44,478 nt of DNA, from positions 41,349-85,826 of the forward strand of contig NZ_BFBX01000095.1 of assembly GCF_003851045.1 (NCBI RefSeq), given 5' to 3'. The position numbers were made by a program, and so were the translations under genes. Numbering within the stretch: position 1 is the stretch's first letter; each line of letters begins with the position of its first letter. The DNA comes from Paenibacillus sp. 598K (GTDB lineage: Bacteria > Bacillota > Bacilli > Paenibacillales > Paenibacillaceae). A model generated the notes under the pieces. That model made no database searches, was not told where the DNA came from, and saw nothing but the letters and a program-made list of their open reading frames with translations. Below are positions 24,012-33,013 of the stretch, piece by piece.

Positions 24012-24034
24012 CACCGACCGACCGCCAGTCTAGT
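24012..24034 (+). promoter_or_regulatory. TetR-family operator in front of the regulator gene
   Basis: The 23-base site matches the reverse complement of the site at 24858-24880 at 17 of 23 positions, including GACCGACCG and CAGTCTA. It is the weaker, less symmetrical copy. Confidence 0.7.
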
Positions 24035-24048
24035 AAGGGAGGTATACG

Positions 24049-24699
24049 ATGCGTACGATCAAAGCGCCGGAGGAACGACGCCAGGAAATATTGGATCGAG
24101 CAGAAGATCTGTTCACCGCCAAGGGCTACGGGAAAACGACGATTATCGATATTTTGGAGGCTGTTGGGATTGCCAAGGGCACCTTTTATTACTACTTCAA
24201 GTCGAAGGAAGAAGTGATGGATGCGATCATCATGCGGATCGTCGAAGCCGATGCGGCCGCAGCGCGCCGGATCGCGGCTGATCCGGGCATCCCGGTGCTC
24301 GGCAAGCTGCTGCAGATCCTGATGGCCCAGTCGGCTGCCAGCGGCAGCAACAAGGAGCGGATGATCGAGCAGTTCCACCAGCTCGAGAATGCCGAGATGC
24401 ATCAAAAAAGTCTCGTCCAGTCGATCCTGCATCTCGGACCGGTACTAGGCGACGTAGCCGAGCAGGGCGTGCGTGAAGGCTTGTTCCGCACCGAGTACCC
24501 TCGCGAGACGGTCGAGCTGCTGCTGGCCTCCGCGCAGGTCATCTTCGATGAAGGACTGTTCCGGTGGCAGCCGGAGGAGGCGCAGCGGCGCGCCGCAGCA
24601 TTTGTACGAATGATCGAGCACGCGCTCGTCGCCGAGCGGGGCAGCTTCGACTTCATGCTTGAGCGGTTAGCAGGCTCGTCCGAGGAGACAGACGGCTAG
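24049..24699 (+). CDS. TetR/AcrR family transcriptional regulator
   Basis: The 216-residue protein has the TetR N-terminal helix-turn-helix at about 10-56 (RRQEILDRAEDLFTAKGYGK, then TTIIDILEAVGIAKGTFYYY), followed by a helical ligand-binding domain with no family-specific match. It has its own promoter and an overlapping operator, and the same operator occurs before the MFS gene at 24923, so it is the probable repressor of that exporter and of itself. The start follows AGGGAGG at six bases. The TAG stop lies inside the left arm of an inverted-repeat element (24696-24764). The inducer is unknown; the exporter substrate is the natural candidate. Confidence 0.88.
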   Translation: MRTIKAPEERRQEILDRAEDLFTAKGYGKTTIIDILEAVGIAKGTFYYYFKSKEEVMDAIIMRIVEADAAAARRIAADPGIPVLGKLLQILMAQSAASGSNKERMIEQFHQLENAEMHQKSLVQSILHLGPVLGDVAEQGVREGLFRTEYPRETVELLLASAQVIFDEGLFRWQPEEAQRRAAAFVRMIEHALVAERGSFDFMLERLAGSSEETDG

Positions 24700-24764
24700 G
24701 GTGTGTTTGCATACTCGGAAGGCAGCCTAAGATGCCCCTGAGCGGGTTTGCAAACACGCCCTAG
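24696..24764. repeat. inverted-repeat element at the tetR 3' end
   Basis: Sixteen-base arms, CTAGGGTGTGTTTGCA at 24696 and TGCAAACACGCCCTAG at 24749, are inverted copies with one mismatch that still allows a G-U pair. They enclose 37 bases with minor internal pairing. The CTAG ends make it resemble a small mobile palindromic unit rather than a normal terminator, as there is no T run. Confidence 0.5.
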
Positions 24765-24805
24765 CGTGCCAGCCGGTTCAACCCAGGTTAGGATCGTCTA
24801 CGGGC

Positions 24806-24851
24806 AGTACGGAGCATAAGCGCATGCCGTGCTGTCCGGGCGTTTCGTTTT
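24806..24851 (+). terminator. probable intrinsic terminator before the MFS gene
   Basis: An imperfect hairpin pairs CGGGCAG, ACGG and GCAT with ATGC, CGT, CTG and CCG around AAGCGC, ending in GTTTCGTTTT. It separates tetR transcription from the operator-controlled MFS promoter. Confidence 0.5.
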
Positions 24852-24857
24852 GAGTCA

Positions 24858-24880
24858 TATAGACTGACGGTCGGTCTATA
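24858..24880 (+). promoter_or_regulatory. TetR-family operator in front of the MFS gene
   Basis: A nearly perfect 23-base palindrome: left half TATAGACTGAC, centre G, right half GTCGGTCTATA, with only two mismatched pair positions besides the centre. It covers the spacer between a possible -35 TTGAGT (24850-24855) and -10 TCTATA (24875-24880), so bound repressor would block RNA polymerase. Confidence 0.8.
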
Positions 24881-24922
24881 AACTTGTCCGATTCAACACC
24901 CTCACAGAAAGAAGGAAATTAT

Positions 24923-26182
24923 ATGGAACCGATTCGACCGCGCTTCTCCAGCTCCTTCGTCCTGCTCATCGCCGGACAGATCATCTCGGTGCTGGGCACG
25001 GCGCTTATCCGATTCGTGTTGTCGCTCTATGTCCTCGACCTGACGGGCCGAGCCGATCTGTTCGCGCTTATGCTGGCGCTCGCTCATCTGCCTCTGCTGC
25101 TATCGCCGGTAGGAGGTGCTCTCGCGGATCGGATGGATCGCCGGCGGCTGATGATTCTGCTAGACCTTACCGGGAGCGTCATTGTCTTGGGGCTGCTGCT
25201 GGCAATGGCGGCGGGAGAGCCGCCAGTTGCGCTCATTGGTGGACTTATGCTGCTGCTGGCAGCCGTCAGCGCCATCTATTCGCCAACCGTGCTGGCGAGC
25301 ATTCCCCAGTTGGTGGCAGAGGATCGCCTGGAACAGGCCAACGGCATGGTCAGCGGTGTGCAAGCTTTGTCTGCTGTAGCGGCGCCCCTTGCTGGCGGTG
25401 TCCTTTATAGCTTGGTTGGGGCACCGGTACTAGCAGGGGCCAGTGCCGTCGCACTTCTGCTCTCCGGTATCCTGCTGTTGTTCATTCGCATTCCTCGCGT
25501 GCGAAGCGGCGGCCCGGTCCCATCCGTGGCTCAAGATCTCAAGGACGGCTTTGCCTATGTCTCGCGCCAGGGTCTGATCCGCAAGGCGGTCCTTCTGGCA
25601 GCGCTGTTGAATTTCATTCTGACGCCGTTTTTTCTGGTTGGCGCTCCTTACATTCTCCGGGTCGTCATGGAGAGTAGTGATATGCGCTATGGCATGGGGA
25701 TCGGCCTCATTCAGGCCGCGGTCCTCGTGGGCGCGCTGTCGGTTGGCAAGCTTGCCAAACATTTTGCCGTACCGGTATTGTATCGCTGGCTCTACGTGAT
25801 TGTAGTCCTGCTGGCGTCGCTAGGGCTGTCACTCGCCCCTCTTGGTCTGCCGCCGGGATATGAGGGGACTTATCTATTGTTCCTGGCGTGCGCGATGCCG
25901 GTTGCCGGGTTGATGACCATGATTTCGATCGCTGTCATTAGCCGGGTACAAAAGGAAACGCCGTCGTTCCATCTGGGCAAAGTCCTGGCCATCATTACCA
26001 TGGTTTCTCAATGTGCAGCCCCCCTCGGACAACTGGTGTACGGACTGTTGATCAGAAGTGCGGGCAGCCGGGTTTATCTGGTGGTGCTGACGGTCAGCGC
26101 CGCCATGGCGCTACTGGCCGGAGGGGCTCGACGATTGCTGCATAACGAAGGGGAGCGTGTAGATAGTCATCCGCGGCACTAG
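24923..26182 (+). CDS. MFS transporter, likely exporter
   Basis: The 419-residue integral membrane protein has twelve predicted hydrophobic segments and the MFS motif A region GGALADRMDRRRLM between helices 2 and 3. It is closest in feel to the MFS_3/EntS-type and macrolide-type exporters (LLIAGQIISVLGTALIRFVL, SIPQLVAEDRLEQANGM, then AAPLAGG). The ATG at 24923 follows AAGGAA; a TTG at 24884 in frame lies against the operator and is rejected. A TetR operator in its promoter and the tetR-type gene upstream form a standard drug- or metabolite-efflux switch. Substrate is not predictable. The decayed FtsX-type permease follows 18 bases downstream. Confidence 0.88.
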   Translation: MEPIRPRFSSSFVLLIAGQIISVLGTALIRFVLSLYVLDLTGRADLFALMLALAHLPLLLSPVGGALADRMDRRRLMILLDLTGSVIVLGLLLAMAAGEPPVALIGGLMLLLAAVSAIYSPTVLASIPQLVAEDRLEQANGMVSGVQALSAVAAPLAGGVLYSLVGAPVLAGASAVALLLSGILLLFIRIPRVRSGGPVPSVAQDLKDGFAYVSRQGLIRKAVLLAALLNFILTPFFLVGAPYILRVVMESSDMRYGMGIGLIQAAVLVGALSVGKLAKHFAVPVLYRWLYVIVVLLASLGLSLAPLGLPPGYEGTYLLFLACAMPVAGLMTMISIAVISRVQKETPSFHLGKVLAIITMVSQCAAPLGQLVYGLLIRSAGSRVYLVVLTVSAAMALLAGGARRLLHNEGERVDSHPRH

Positions 26183-26199
26183 CGGCTGCAGCCGCTCTG

Positions 26200-26940
26200 A
26201 TGGTCGCTGAGTTAAGCAGCTCGGTGTCCCGGGTTTTCGAGGCTGCGGCGGTGCCGCATGTGGTGCAGATGCATGCAGGGCAGATCGACCAGGCGGCCAT
26301 CGACGAATTCTCCGCTGACCAATCGTCCGTCGTTCTTCAAGCTCCAAGAGGGAGATTTCGTTCGCATCATCACGGAGCAGGGAGAGATGACTTGGCGAAT
26401 TGCCGCTTTTGTCCGGGATATTCAGATGAACCCCGCGTTAGTCAGCTCCAAGCGGTTTGTCCTACATGAGGAGGACTGGACGGCACTGGCTAGTCAAATT
26501 GAGGCAAGGGAATACCTTATCACGTTCTGGCTGACGGATGCCTCACTGGCGGGCGGGCGCGCGTGGCAAGTCATCGATCCGGCAGGGGAGACACAAACGA
26601 TCTACGTCGAGCAAGGCGATTTCCGGGTCTTCCCTATCCAATATGCAAGCGGGGGAACGCCAGAGCAGGCGGACCAGCTAACCCTCCCCAATCTGCTAGC
26701 CATCAGTCGGGGCAAACAGGTAGGAGACCGGGTGGTGACGGTATTAGGCGGCGTGGGGCGGGAGCTGACCGTGAGCGGTATTTATCAGGGTATCACCAGA
26801 CCGCCAAGGCGCTCATCGCCGCGTCGCCGGAAGACCGCCTCTGAGTGACAGCAGCTATTGATCTGGCGGAGGGAACGAACCTGGAGCAAAAACGGCAGGC
26901 CTATGCCGAGGCATTCCCTGAGGCGCGCGTTACAGATAAC
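26200..26940 (+). pseudogene. remnant of FtsX-type ABC transporter permease
   Basis: Pieces of one protein appear in order but in shifting frames. Frame 1 from 26200 gives VPHVVQMHAGQIDQAAIDEF; frame 2 from about 26325 gives QEGDFVRIITEQGEMTWRI, then FVRDIQMNPALVSSKRFVL and VGRELTVSGIYQ; frame 1 again from about 26800 gives TAKALIAASPEDRL, a TGA at 26842, then GTNLEQKRQAYAEAFPEARV. These are the extracytoplasmic segments of an FtsX/MacB-like permease as I know the family. Two frameshifts, one stop and missing termini (no membrane helices remain) show it is dead. It may have been part of the TetR-controlled export unit. Confidence 0.7.
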
Positions 26941-26941
26941 G

Positions 26942-26970
26942 GCCCCCTCGCCTCGGCGAGGGGGCTTACC
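26942..26970 (+). terminator. strong hairpin at end of permease remnant
   Basis: GCCCCCTCGCC (26942-26952) pairs perfectly with GGCGAGGGGGC (26955-26965). The tail TTACCTTAC has few T. It marks the end of high-GC sequence on the left of the low-GC adhesin island; AT-richer DNA starts just after it. Confidence 0.5.
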
Positions 26971-27158
26971 TTACACGCTAGCACACCTTTCTTCCTCTAT
27001 TTGCCGGGCACCCCGCAAATCACCCGCTCCACTAACTCCCTCAGCCCTCGCAACGGATATTTCAGAAACTGTAGAGGTCCAAGTTTTATCATGGTGGGTG
27101 ACCAATTCAGTCAGAATCGCTTTATTATCCTCTGAAAAGAAAGGTTGAAGAGAACCCC

Positions 27159-30100
27159 GTGCGAAAATATGCAAAAATCTTATTTATGTGCTTGCTCGTT
27201 GTTGCCTTGCAGGTCAGTTCCATTTCAAACGTATTATTTACATACGCTGCAGGGACTGGCAATGATGTGACGAGTGAAGTCGCTTCACAATTCATAACAG
27301 GTGTAGATATTAGAGAAAAGACGGGCTCCATGCCGGGTACTACCCTTGTTGGTACACCTGATTTAGAGAAAGATACTGAATTTATGTTGTACTATGAGTT
27401 TACCGTGCCGAATGTACATACGATCGCCGAGGAAGACTACATTATCTTCGATGTTCCTGCAGCGATTAAATTACCGCAACTTCCAGCAGGTCAAGAATTA
27501 CAGATAACCACCCTGGATATCCCAGATGAAAACACATCTGTGGCTACAGCTTATTTGTTGGCTGACAACAAGATCAAGCTTGTTTTTTCGAACAGCGTTG
27601 AGACGCTATCTAATGTAGGTGGCGCGTTTTTCTTAGCGGGTAATTTTGACGAAGATCACATTAATGACGATGGTACAGCGACGGATATTTCGTTTGGTAT
27701 TCCAAACCAAACCGTAACGCTCACTTTCAAAGAAGCTCCGCTACCTGAGCCGGACCCCGTTACTGTACAAAAGGATGGCGCGATCACGAGCGGAACAGAC
27801 ATTGAGTGGACAATTACGGTCAACAAAGAGAATGTCGCTGTGAACAATGCCGTGCTCGTGGATGAGATTCCAGCTAGTCAAACTCTAGATCAGTCATCGA
27901 TCAGAATTAATGGTGTGGCACCTACTGATGGTGTAACCGTGATTGACAATAACTTGTCGATTGCATTGGGTGACATTACAACCCAGCAAGAAATCACCTT
28001 TGTTACGTCATTAAAGGAATCGGCCTTGCTTGCGGCGCTGGAAGCTGGAGATACGTCCATTGCTGTAACGAATTCCGCTTCCCTTGAGCATGACGATGAC
28101 CAGACCACGAATGTGGATAGCCCGAAAACGGTCACCATTCCACTCAATATTTTGAGCAAGTCAGGAAACTATGATCCTACAACAACATCAAGCAACACAA
28201 AGAATATTTCATGGACGATAGTTGTCAATGAAGACGAGTTAGAATTTGACAATGCTCTTATTCAGGATACACTTCCATCTGGATTAACCTATATTACTGG
28301 AACAGCAACTGTAAATGGTGCTAGTGTTACTCCGGGTGTAAACGGGCCTGAGCTTACTTTCAACCTGGGTAATATTACGACCGAAGTTACGATTACGTAC
28401 GAAACGGAGATTGACTTCACTCGCTTTGAAACCAATGGCTCCTATACGTTCAGAAACGAAGCGATCCTGACCTGGGAGGGTCTGACTGGAACCGGAGTAG
28501 TAAAAGAGGCTTCAGTAGGCGTTGGAAGTAACTTATTCACCAAGTCGGGTGCGGGGTATAACCGGGCGAATGGTGTCATTTCGTGGTCCATTTCGATTAA
28601 TAATGACAATATTAACTTGGATGCACCAACAATTACGGATGTAATTCCAAGCACGCAAGAGTATATTGAAGGGTCTGCTCGAATTGTGGACCATCAAGGC
28701 AATGCTTATGCTGGCGGTGCATTCGACTATGATACTGCAACCAGAACACTTACCTATGAGTTTAGTTCTGCTATTAATTCCAGGTACACCATTACGTTTG
28801 ACACAAAGCCAGCTTCGACACAAGACATCACGGCTAATGCCAGCGGCAGCTTCTCAAATACAGCTGCGTTCTCGAGTGGGACAATTACCCGTACGAGCAC
28901 AGGCACGCAGAACTATACAAGCAATGTGTTGAAAAAAGATGCCGAAGGCTATGATCTAAATGTAGCTGAACGTACGATTACTTGGAAGCTGACTGTTAAT
29001 GAAAATGGGGCAACGACCCCAAGTGCAGCGAAAGCAGGGACCGATGCTAGTCTGTACAATGCGATTGTACTTCCCAACGTAAGCATTGTCGATGCGATTC
29101 CTGACGGACTAACTTTCCTGCCTGACAGCGTCAGCGTTCTTAATCTTAGCGGGAATCCAGTTACCAATCTGGTAACCGTTAGTGAAAGTGGGACAGGTGT
29201 CGTCACCTTCGATTTTAATGCAAGTATTACAGAGCAATATACGATTGAATTCAAAACAGCCATTACGGATCTGTCCAAGTTTACGTCACAAAATAACACG
29301 TTAAATAATGGAAATTTTAATGTGACGAATGAAGCAACATTAACCCATGATTCCACGACAAGATCCAATACCGATCCGGCAACGCAAACCATTAGGAATC
29401 ATATTGTAAGTAAAAAAGGTATTCCGACTGCTTTCGGTAACAAGTATGTGGATTGGGTTGTCTATCTGAACTCCAATGCCGTCAATCTGAATCAACTGCT
29501 GGATGTCGATAGCTTCTGGTTGATCGATAACCTGCAAGCAGGCCTAGAGCTAGACACAACCAGTGTGGAACTCATCGCATATAGTGGAGCCATTATTGTA
29601 CCTGACAGTATTCCAGCGGACGGAAATGACGGGTTGGGTGCAGGTACATCCATACCACTGGATGGTTCGCATATTGTCTATGACGCGACGACGAGAGAAT
29701 TCAGATTCAACTTTCCGACCGAGACGATTGATAAAGCGTACAAGCTGTCGTTCCGTACGTATGTAACAGAGACGGTTACCCCGGGTTCCAGCTTCACAAA
29801 CAGCATTAATCTGTTTGGTTCGAAAGACGATGTGGCCGTTCCCATTGATGGAGCGTACCAGTCCAGTGATGGGCGTACAGTCACCTTCTTGGAAGCTGGT
29901 AGCATGGGATACGGTAATCTCGGTCAATTTATCGTTCATAAAGTAGATGTAGATGATACCAACGTTAAATTATCCGGTGCAACCTTTGCCTTATATGATC
30001 AATATGGGAACAAGGTTCAAGAAAAAGCAACCGTGGACGGAGAACTGGAATTTAATCGAATCAAGTTCGACCTGCCTTACTATATCAAAGAGGTAGAGGC

Positions 30101-32909
30101 ACCAACAGGCTATCTTCTGAGTGGAAATGTAAGTTTGGACGGCACGCCAGTAGCTGCCACGCCAACAGGCGCTATTGTAGAAGATGCCATTCCATTAACA
30201 CTGGCAGCTTCACATACGCCTAAAGTTTTGGAACTGGTTTTTGCTAATGAAAAGATTAACGCAAATATACAGTTCATCAAGCAGAATGAAGTAGGCAACC
30301 CGTTAGCAGGTGCAGAGTTTGGGTTGTTCCCTCGCGGAGCAGATGCAACGTCCACACCACTTGCTACAGCTACAAGTAACAGCTTAGGTGTTGTAGCATT
30401 TGCAGATGTCGTGTACGGTGCGTACGATATTCGTGAAATGCAAGCACCAGATGGCTATCGTACGTTAACAGGTGTTGTTCATGCTGTTGAGGTGACTGCA
30501 GCGGACCATGATACAACCTTGACGTATAGTTCGGTTTCCAATAGCTTGATTCGTGCGAACATTTCATTGGTGAAGCTGGATGATTCCGGTTCTGCACTAG
30601 CAGGGGCTGAATTCACGTTATATGATAGCTCCGACGGAGCGATCGCAACGGATATATCGGATGCACTTGGCGCTGTGCTGTTCGAGAATGTGTTGGCTGG
30701 AACCTATTATATCCGTGAGACGCGTACGCCTTTTGGATATATTCCGATTACAGGCAATATCAATAGCACCCCTATTGCCATTACTGAGGCTGTGCATGGC
30801 ACAACGATAGCTCTTGGGGACGTAACAAACGAGCTGATTCAAGCCAATATTTCGTTTGTGAAGCAGGACGAGAATGGTCAAGGGCTAGAAAATGCTACCT
30901 TTGGTCTATACGACAGTCAGGATACGCTCGTGCAATCTCGAACCAGCTTGGCTGATGGTTCAGTAGCCTTTACGAACATTGGCGAGGGAAGCTACACCAT
31001 TAGAGAAACGGCTGCACCGCATGGCTACGTCCCGTTAACGGGAGACGTACACACGGTCACAGTTGCCGCTAGTAATCATAATACTACGATTACACTGGAT
31101 CCGGTTTCCAATACGCTTGTTGAAGCCGATATCGAGTTTGTGAAAGTGAATGATAAGGGCGAGGTACTGCCGGGTGCGGAGTTCGAGCTGGTGGACTCTG
31201 GCGACAATGTTGTGGATACTGTAATGAGTGATGCGGAGGGTAAGGTAACCTTTGTTGATGTGCGGGTAGGCGACTACACGATTCGCGAGAAAACACCGCC
31301 TGTTGGTTACAATCCAATCGTGGGAGATGTTGCAACGGTAGAAATTACTACCGCAGAGCACGGAACGACCGTAACGCATCTAACCGCATCAACCCTGCCA
31401 CAGTATGTAACAAACAACATTATTAAAGGTCATATTGAATTTGTGAAAGTTGCTAAATATAGTGGCGCCTTGTTGCAGCATGCAAGATTTGCTCTATATG
31501 ATGCGAACGACACGGCATTTACCAATGAACTGGCTGTCGCCATTTCAGATCGTGATGGCTTAGTCCGTTTTGAGGATGTGGAATACGGCGACTACACCAT
31601 CAAGGAAATTGTCGCACCTGGCGGCTACCTTCGATCCGATGAAACGTTAACGGTCTCTGTGACAACAGAAGGTCAAACGTATGATCTTGGGACCTTTGAG
31701 AATACAGCGATGCCTGTTAACACGATTTTGGGAACCATCGAAGTGAAAAAGGTGAATGAGTTCGGAGATACACTTGCCGGAGCGAAGTTCGGCCTTTACA
31801 ACGCACGAGGTCACTTCATGGGTGAAGCGGTAACGAACAACTCAGGCATGGCTCGCTTCTACTCCTTAGCTGAAGGCACGTATACGATTAAAGAGCTAGA
31901 AGCTCCTGCTAACTACGTGAAAACGGACAAAGAGGAACAAGTTACAATTTCCTGGAATTCAAATTTCCAATCGGTGACGATTGTTAACGAGCGTAGTGAT
32001 GATACGCCTTGGTCCAGTGTAACGGTACAGAAGGTGGATGATGCAGGCGTGAAGCTTGCGGGCGTTACATTCGAGCTGTACGAAGCGACCGATATTAGCT
32101 TTACCAGTCCTTTTGCTAGCAGCACAACGAATGCTGAGGGTATAGCAACCTTTGCTAATCTACCTGTAGGTCCATACGTTGTGAAGGAGCTCGAAGCGCT
32201 GGAAGGATATATTCTTTCCAAAGCTACGCTACCTGTCACTGTAACAGAGGACGGGAAAACGTATCATGCTGGAACGATAGAAAACAAAGCTATTCGTGGT
32301 GATATTGTCGTTACTAAAGTCAATGAGCTGAATGAAACCCTTCAAGGGGCACAGTTTGGCTTGTACGATAGCAACGGCAAGCTAGTAGGTACTGCTACAA
32401 GTAATAGTGCGGGTACAGCGAGCTTCCAAGATATCGCTTATGGTTCTTATGAGTTGAAGGAGCTAGTTGCACCAGCGTTATACACGAAATCCGATGCAGT
32501 AATCTCGGTGAACATTACAGTGGATGGATCGGTTCAAACCTTCACGGTAGTCAATACAAAAGCTGATGACGTATCGGGTAATACCGATGGAGGCAACACG
32601 GGTGGAGAATCACCGGGCACGGGCACTGGCACCGGCACTGGCTCGAATAACGGCGCAGGTGGAGGCTCTGGCGAGTCTGATAACGACACAGATGTTAAAA
32701 GTGGCAACATCGGTATGGGTGGTAACACTTCTGTACAAGATGGCACGCACACAGGCAATAACGGAGCGACAGTAGGTGGGGTCAATCATAGCAATGAATT
32801 GCCGAAAACAGGCGATGCGATTACAACAATGATGTGGCTGTTTGCTGGTAGTGGATTGCTACTTCTCGCTATGCTAATCACAGGTAGAAGAAGAGCTCAA
32901 AAACAATAA
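27159..32909 (+). CDS. giant LPXTG-anchored adhesin with SpaA/Cna-B repeats
   Basis: The 1916-residue surface protein has a signal peptide (1-31), an N-terminal adhesive region (about 32-920) and a stalk of nine SpaA/Cna-B repeats (about 920-1800). The N-terminal region holds several Ig-like units with WTI(T/V)VN, then DEIP, DTLP or DVIP. Each stalk repeat begins with a Lys-bearing strand (FVKQDENG, VKKVNEFG), carries the E-box Y(T/D)I(R/K)E with (A/T)P and GY, and ends in an Asn strand, as needed for Lys-Asn isopeptide bonds. A Gly/Ser/Thr linker (1800-1880), LPKTG at 1881-1885, a membrane helix and a basic tail complete the sorting signal. The start is GTG; GAAGAG stands six bases before it and the promoter is unclear. 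GC and codon use are clearly lower than in the flanks, which suggests transfer. The class B sortase downstream is the likely anchoring enzyme. Ligand unknown. Confidence 0.92.
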   Translation: MRKYAKILFMCLLVVALQVSSISNVLFTYAAGTGNDVTSEVASQFITGVDIREKTGSMPGTTLVGTPDLEKDTEFMLYYEFTVPNVHTIAEEDYIIFDVPAAIKLPQLPAGQELQITTLDIPDENTSVATAYLLADNKIKLVFSNSVETLSNVGGAFFLAGNFDEDHINDDGTATDISFGIPNQTVTLTFKEAPLPEPDPVTVQKDGAITSGTDIEWTITVNKENVAVNNAVLVDEIPASQTLDQSSIRINGVAPTDGVTVIDNNLSIALGDITTQQEITFVTSLKESALLAALEAGDTSIAVTNSASLEHDDDQTTNVDSPKTVTIPLNILSKSGNYDPTTTSSNTKNISWTIVVNEDELEFDNALIQDTLPSGLTYITGTATVNGASVTPGVNGPELTFNLGNITTEVTITYETEIDFTRFETNGSYTFRNEAILTWEGLTGTGVVKEASVGVGSNLFTKSGAGYNRANGVISWSISINNDNINLDAPTITDVIPSTQEYIEGSARIVDHQGNAYAGGAFDYDTATRTLTYEFSSAINSRYTITFDTKPASTQDITANASGSFSNTAAFSSGTITRTSTGTQNYTSNVLKKDAEGYDLNVAERTITWKLTVNENGATTPSAAKAGTDASLYNAIVLPNVSIVDAIPDGLTFLPDSVSVLNLSGNPVTNLVTVSESGTGVVTFDFNASITEQYTIEFKTAITDLSKFTSQNNTLNNGNFNVTNEATLTHDSTTRSNTDPATQTIRNHIVSKKGIPTAFGNKYVDWVVYLNSNAVNLNQLLDVDSFWLIDNLQAGLELDTTSVELIAYSGAIIVPDSIPADGNDGLGAGTSIPLDGSHIVYDATTREFRFNFPTETIDKAYKLSFRTYVTETVTPGSSFTNSINLFGSKDDVAVPIDGAYQSSDGRTVTFLEAGSMGYGNLGQFIVHKVDVDDTNVKLSGATFALYDQYGNKVQEKATVDGELEFNRIKFDLPYYIKEVEAPTGYLLSGNVSLDGTPVAATPTGAIVEDAIPLTLAASHTPKVLELVFANEKINANIQFIKQNEVGNPLAGAEFGLFPRGADATSTPLATATSNSLGVVAFADVVYGAYDIREMQAPDGYRTLTGVVHAVEVTAADHDTTLTYSSVSNSLIRANISLVKLDDSGSALAGAEFTLYDSSDGAIATDISDALGAVLFENVLAGTYYIRETRTPFGYIPITGNINSTPIAITEAVHGTTIALGDVTNELIQANISFVKQDENGQGLENATFGLYDSQDTLVQSRTSLADGSVAFTNIGEGSYTIRETAAPHGYVPLTGDVHTVTVAASNHNTTITLDPVSNTLVEADIEFVKVNDKGEVLPGAEFELVDSGDNVVDTVMSDAEGKVTFVDVRVGDYTIREKTPPVGYNPIVGDVATVEITTAEHGTTVTHLTASTLPQYVTNNIIKGHIEFVKVAKYSGALLQHARFALYDANDTAFTNELAVAISDRDGLVRFEDVEYGDYTIKEIVAPGGYLRSDETLTVSVTTEGQTYDLGTFENTAMPVNTILGTIEVKKVNEFGDTLAGAKFGLYNARGHFMGEAVTNNSGMARFYSLAEGTYTIKELEAPANYVKTDKEEQVTISWNSNFQSVTIVNERSDDTPWSSVTVQKVDDAGVKLAGVTFELYEATDISFTSPFASSTTNAEGIATFANLPVGPYVVKELEALEGYILSKATLPVTVTEDGKTYHAGTIENKAIRGDIVVTKVNELNETLQGAQFGLYDSNGKLVGTATSNSAGTASFQDIAYGSYELKELVAPALYTKSDAVISVNITVDGSVQTFTVVNTKADDVSGNTDGGNTGGESPGTGTGTGTGSNNGAGGGSGESDNDTDVKSGNIGMGGNTSVQDGTHTGNNGATVGGVNHSNELPKTGDAITTMMWLFAGSGLLLLAMLITGRRRAQKQ

Positions 32910-32929
32910 GCTTCAAACGTAAACCATAC

Positions 32930-32968
32930 ATGCGTACGTTCCATTCGGAATGTACGCATTCCTTTTTT
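32930..32968 (+). terminator. intrinsic terminator of the adhesin gene
   Basis: The 13-base arms 32930-32942 and 32947-32959 pair (one mismatch, G with T) over ATTC and are followed by TCC and six T. It lies 20 bases after the adhesin stop and separates it from the sortase. Confidence 0.9.
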
Positions 32969-32972
32969 GGGC

Positions 32973-32978
32973 TATAAT
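32973..32978 (+). promoter_or_regulatory. -10 element of the sortase promoter
   Basis: A perfect TATAAT five bases after the T run of the adhesin terminator, 35 bases before the sortase start. The -35 region would fall in the right arm of the terminator and is a poor match. Confidence 0.5.
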
Positions 32979-33013
32979 GGTGAGGTAACGTTTGAATTCA
33001 ATCGAGGGATAGC

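Noticed and set aside
22582..24432. A 616-codon antisense frame opposite the response regulators and tetR
   Set aside because: It crosses two genes, a terminator and a promoter on the other strand, and shows no domain.
26966..27158. Mobile-element end or attachment site at the left edge of the adhesin island
   Set aside because: No terminal repeat, tRNA fragment or recombinase was found; the boundary is judged only from the change in composition.
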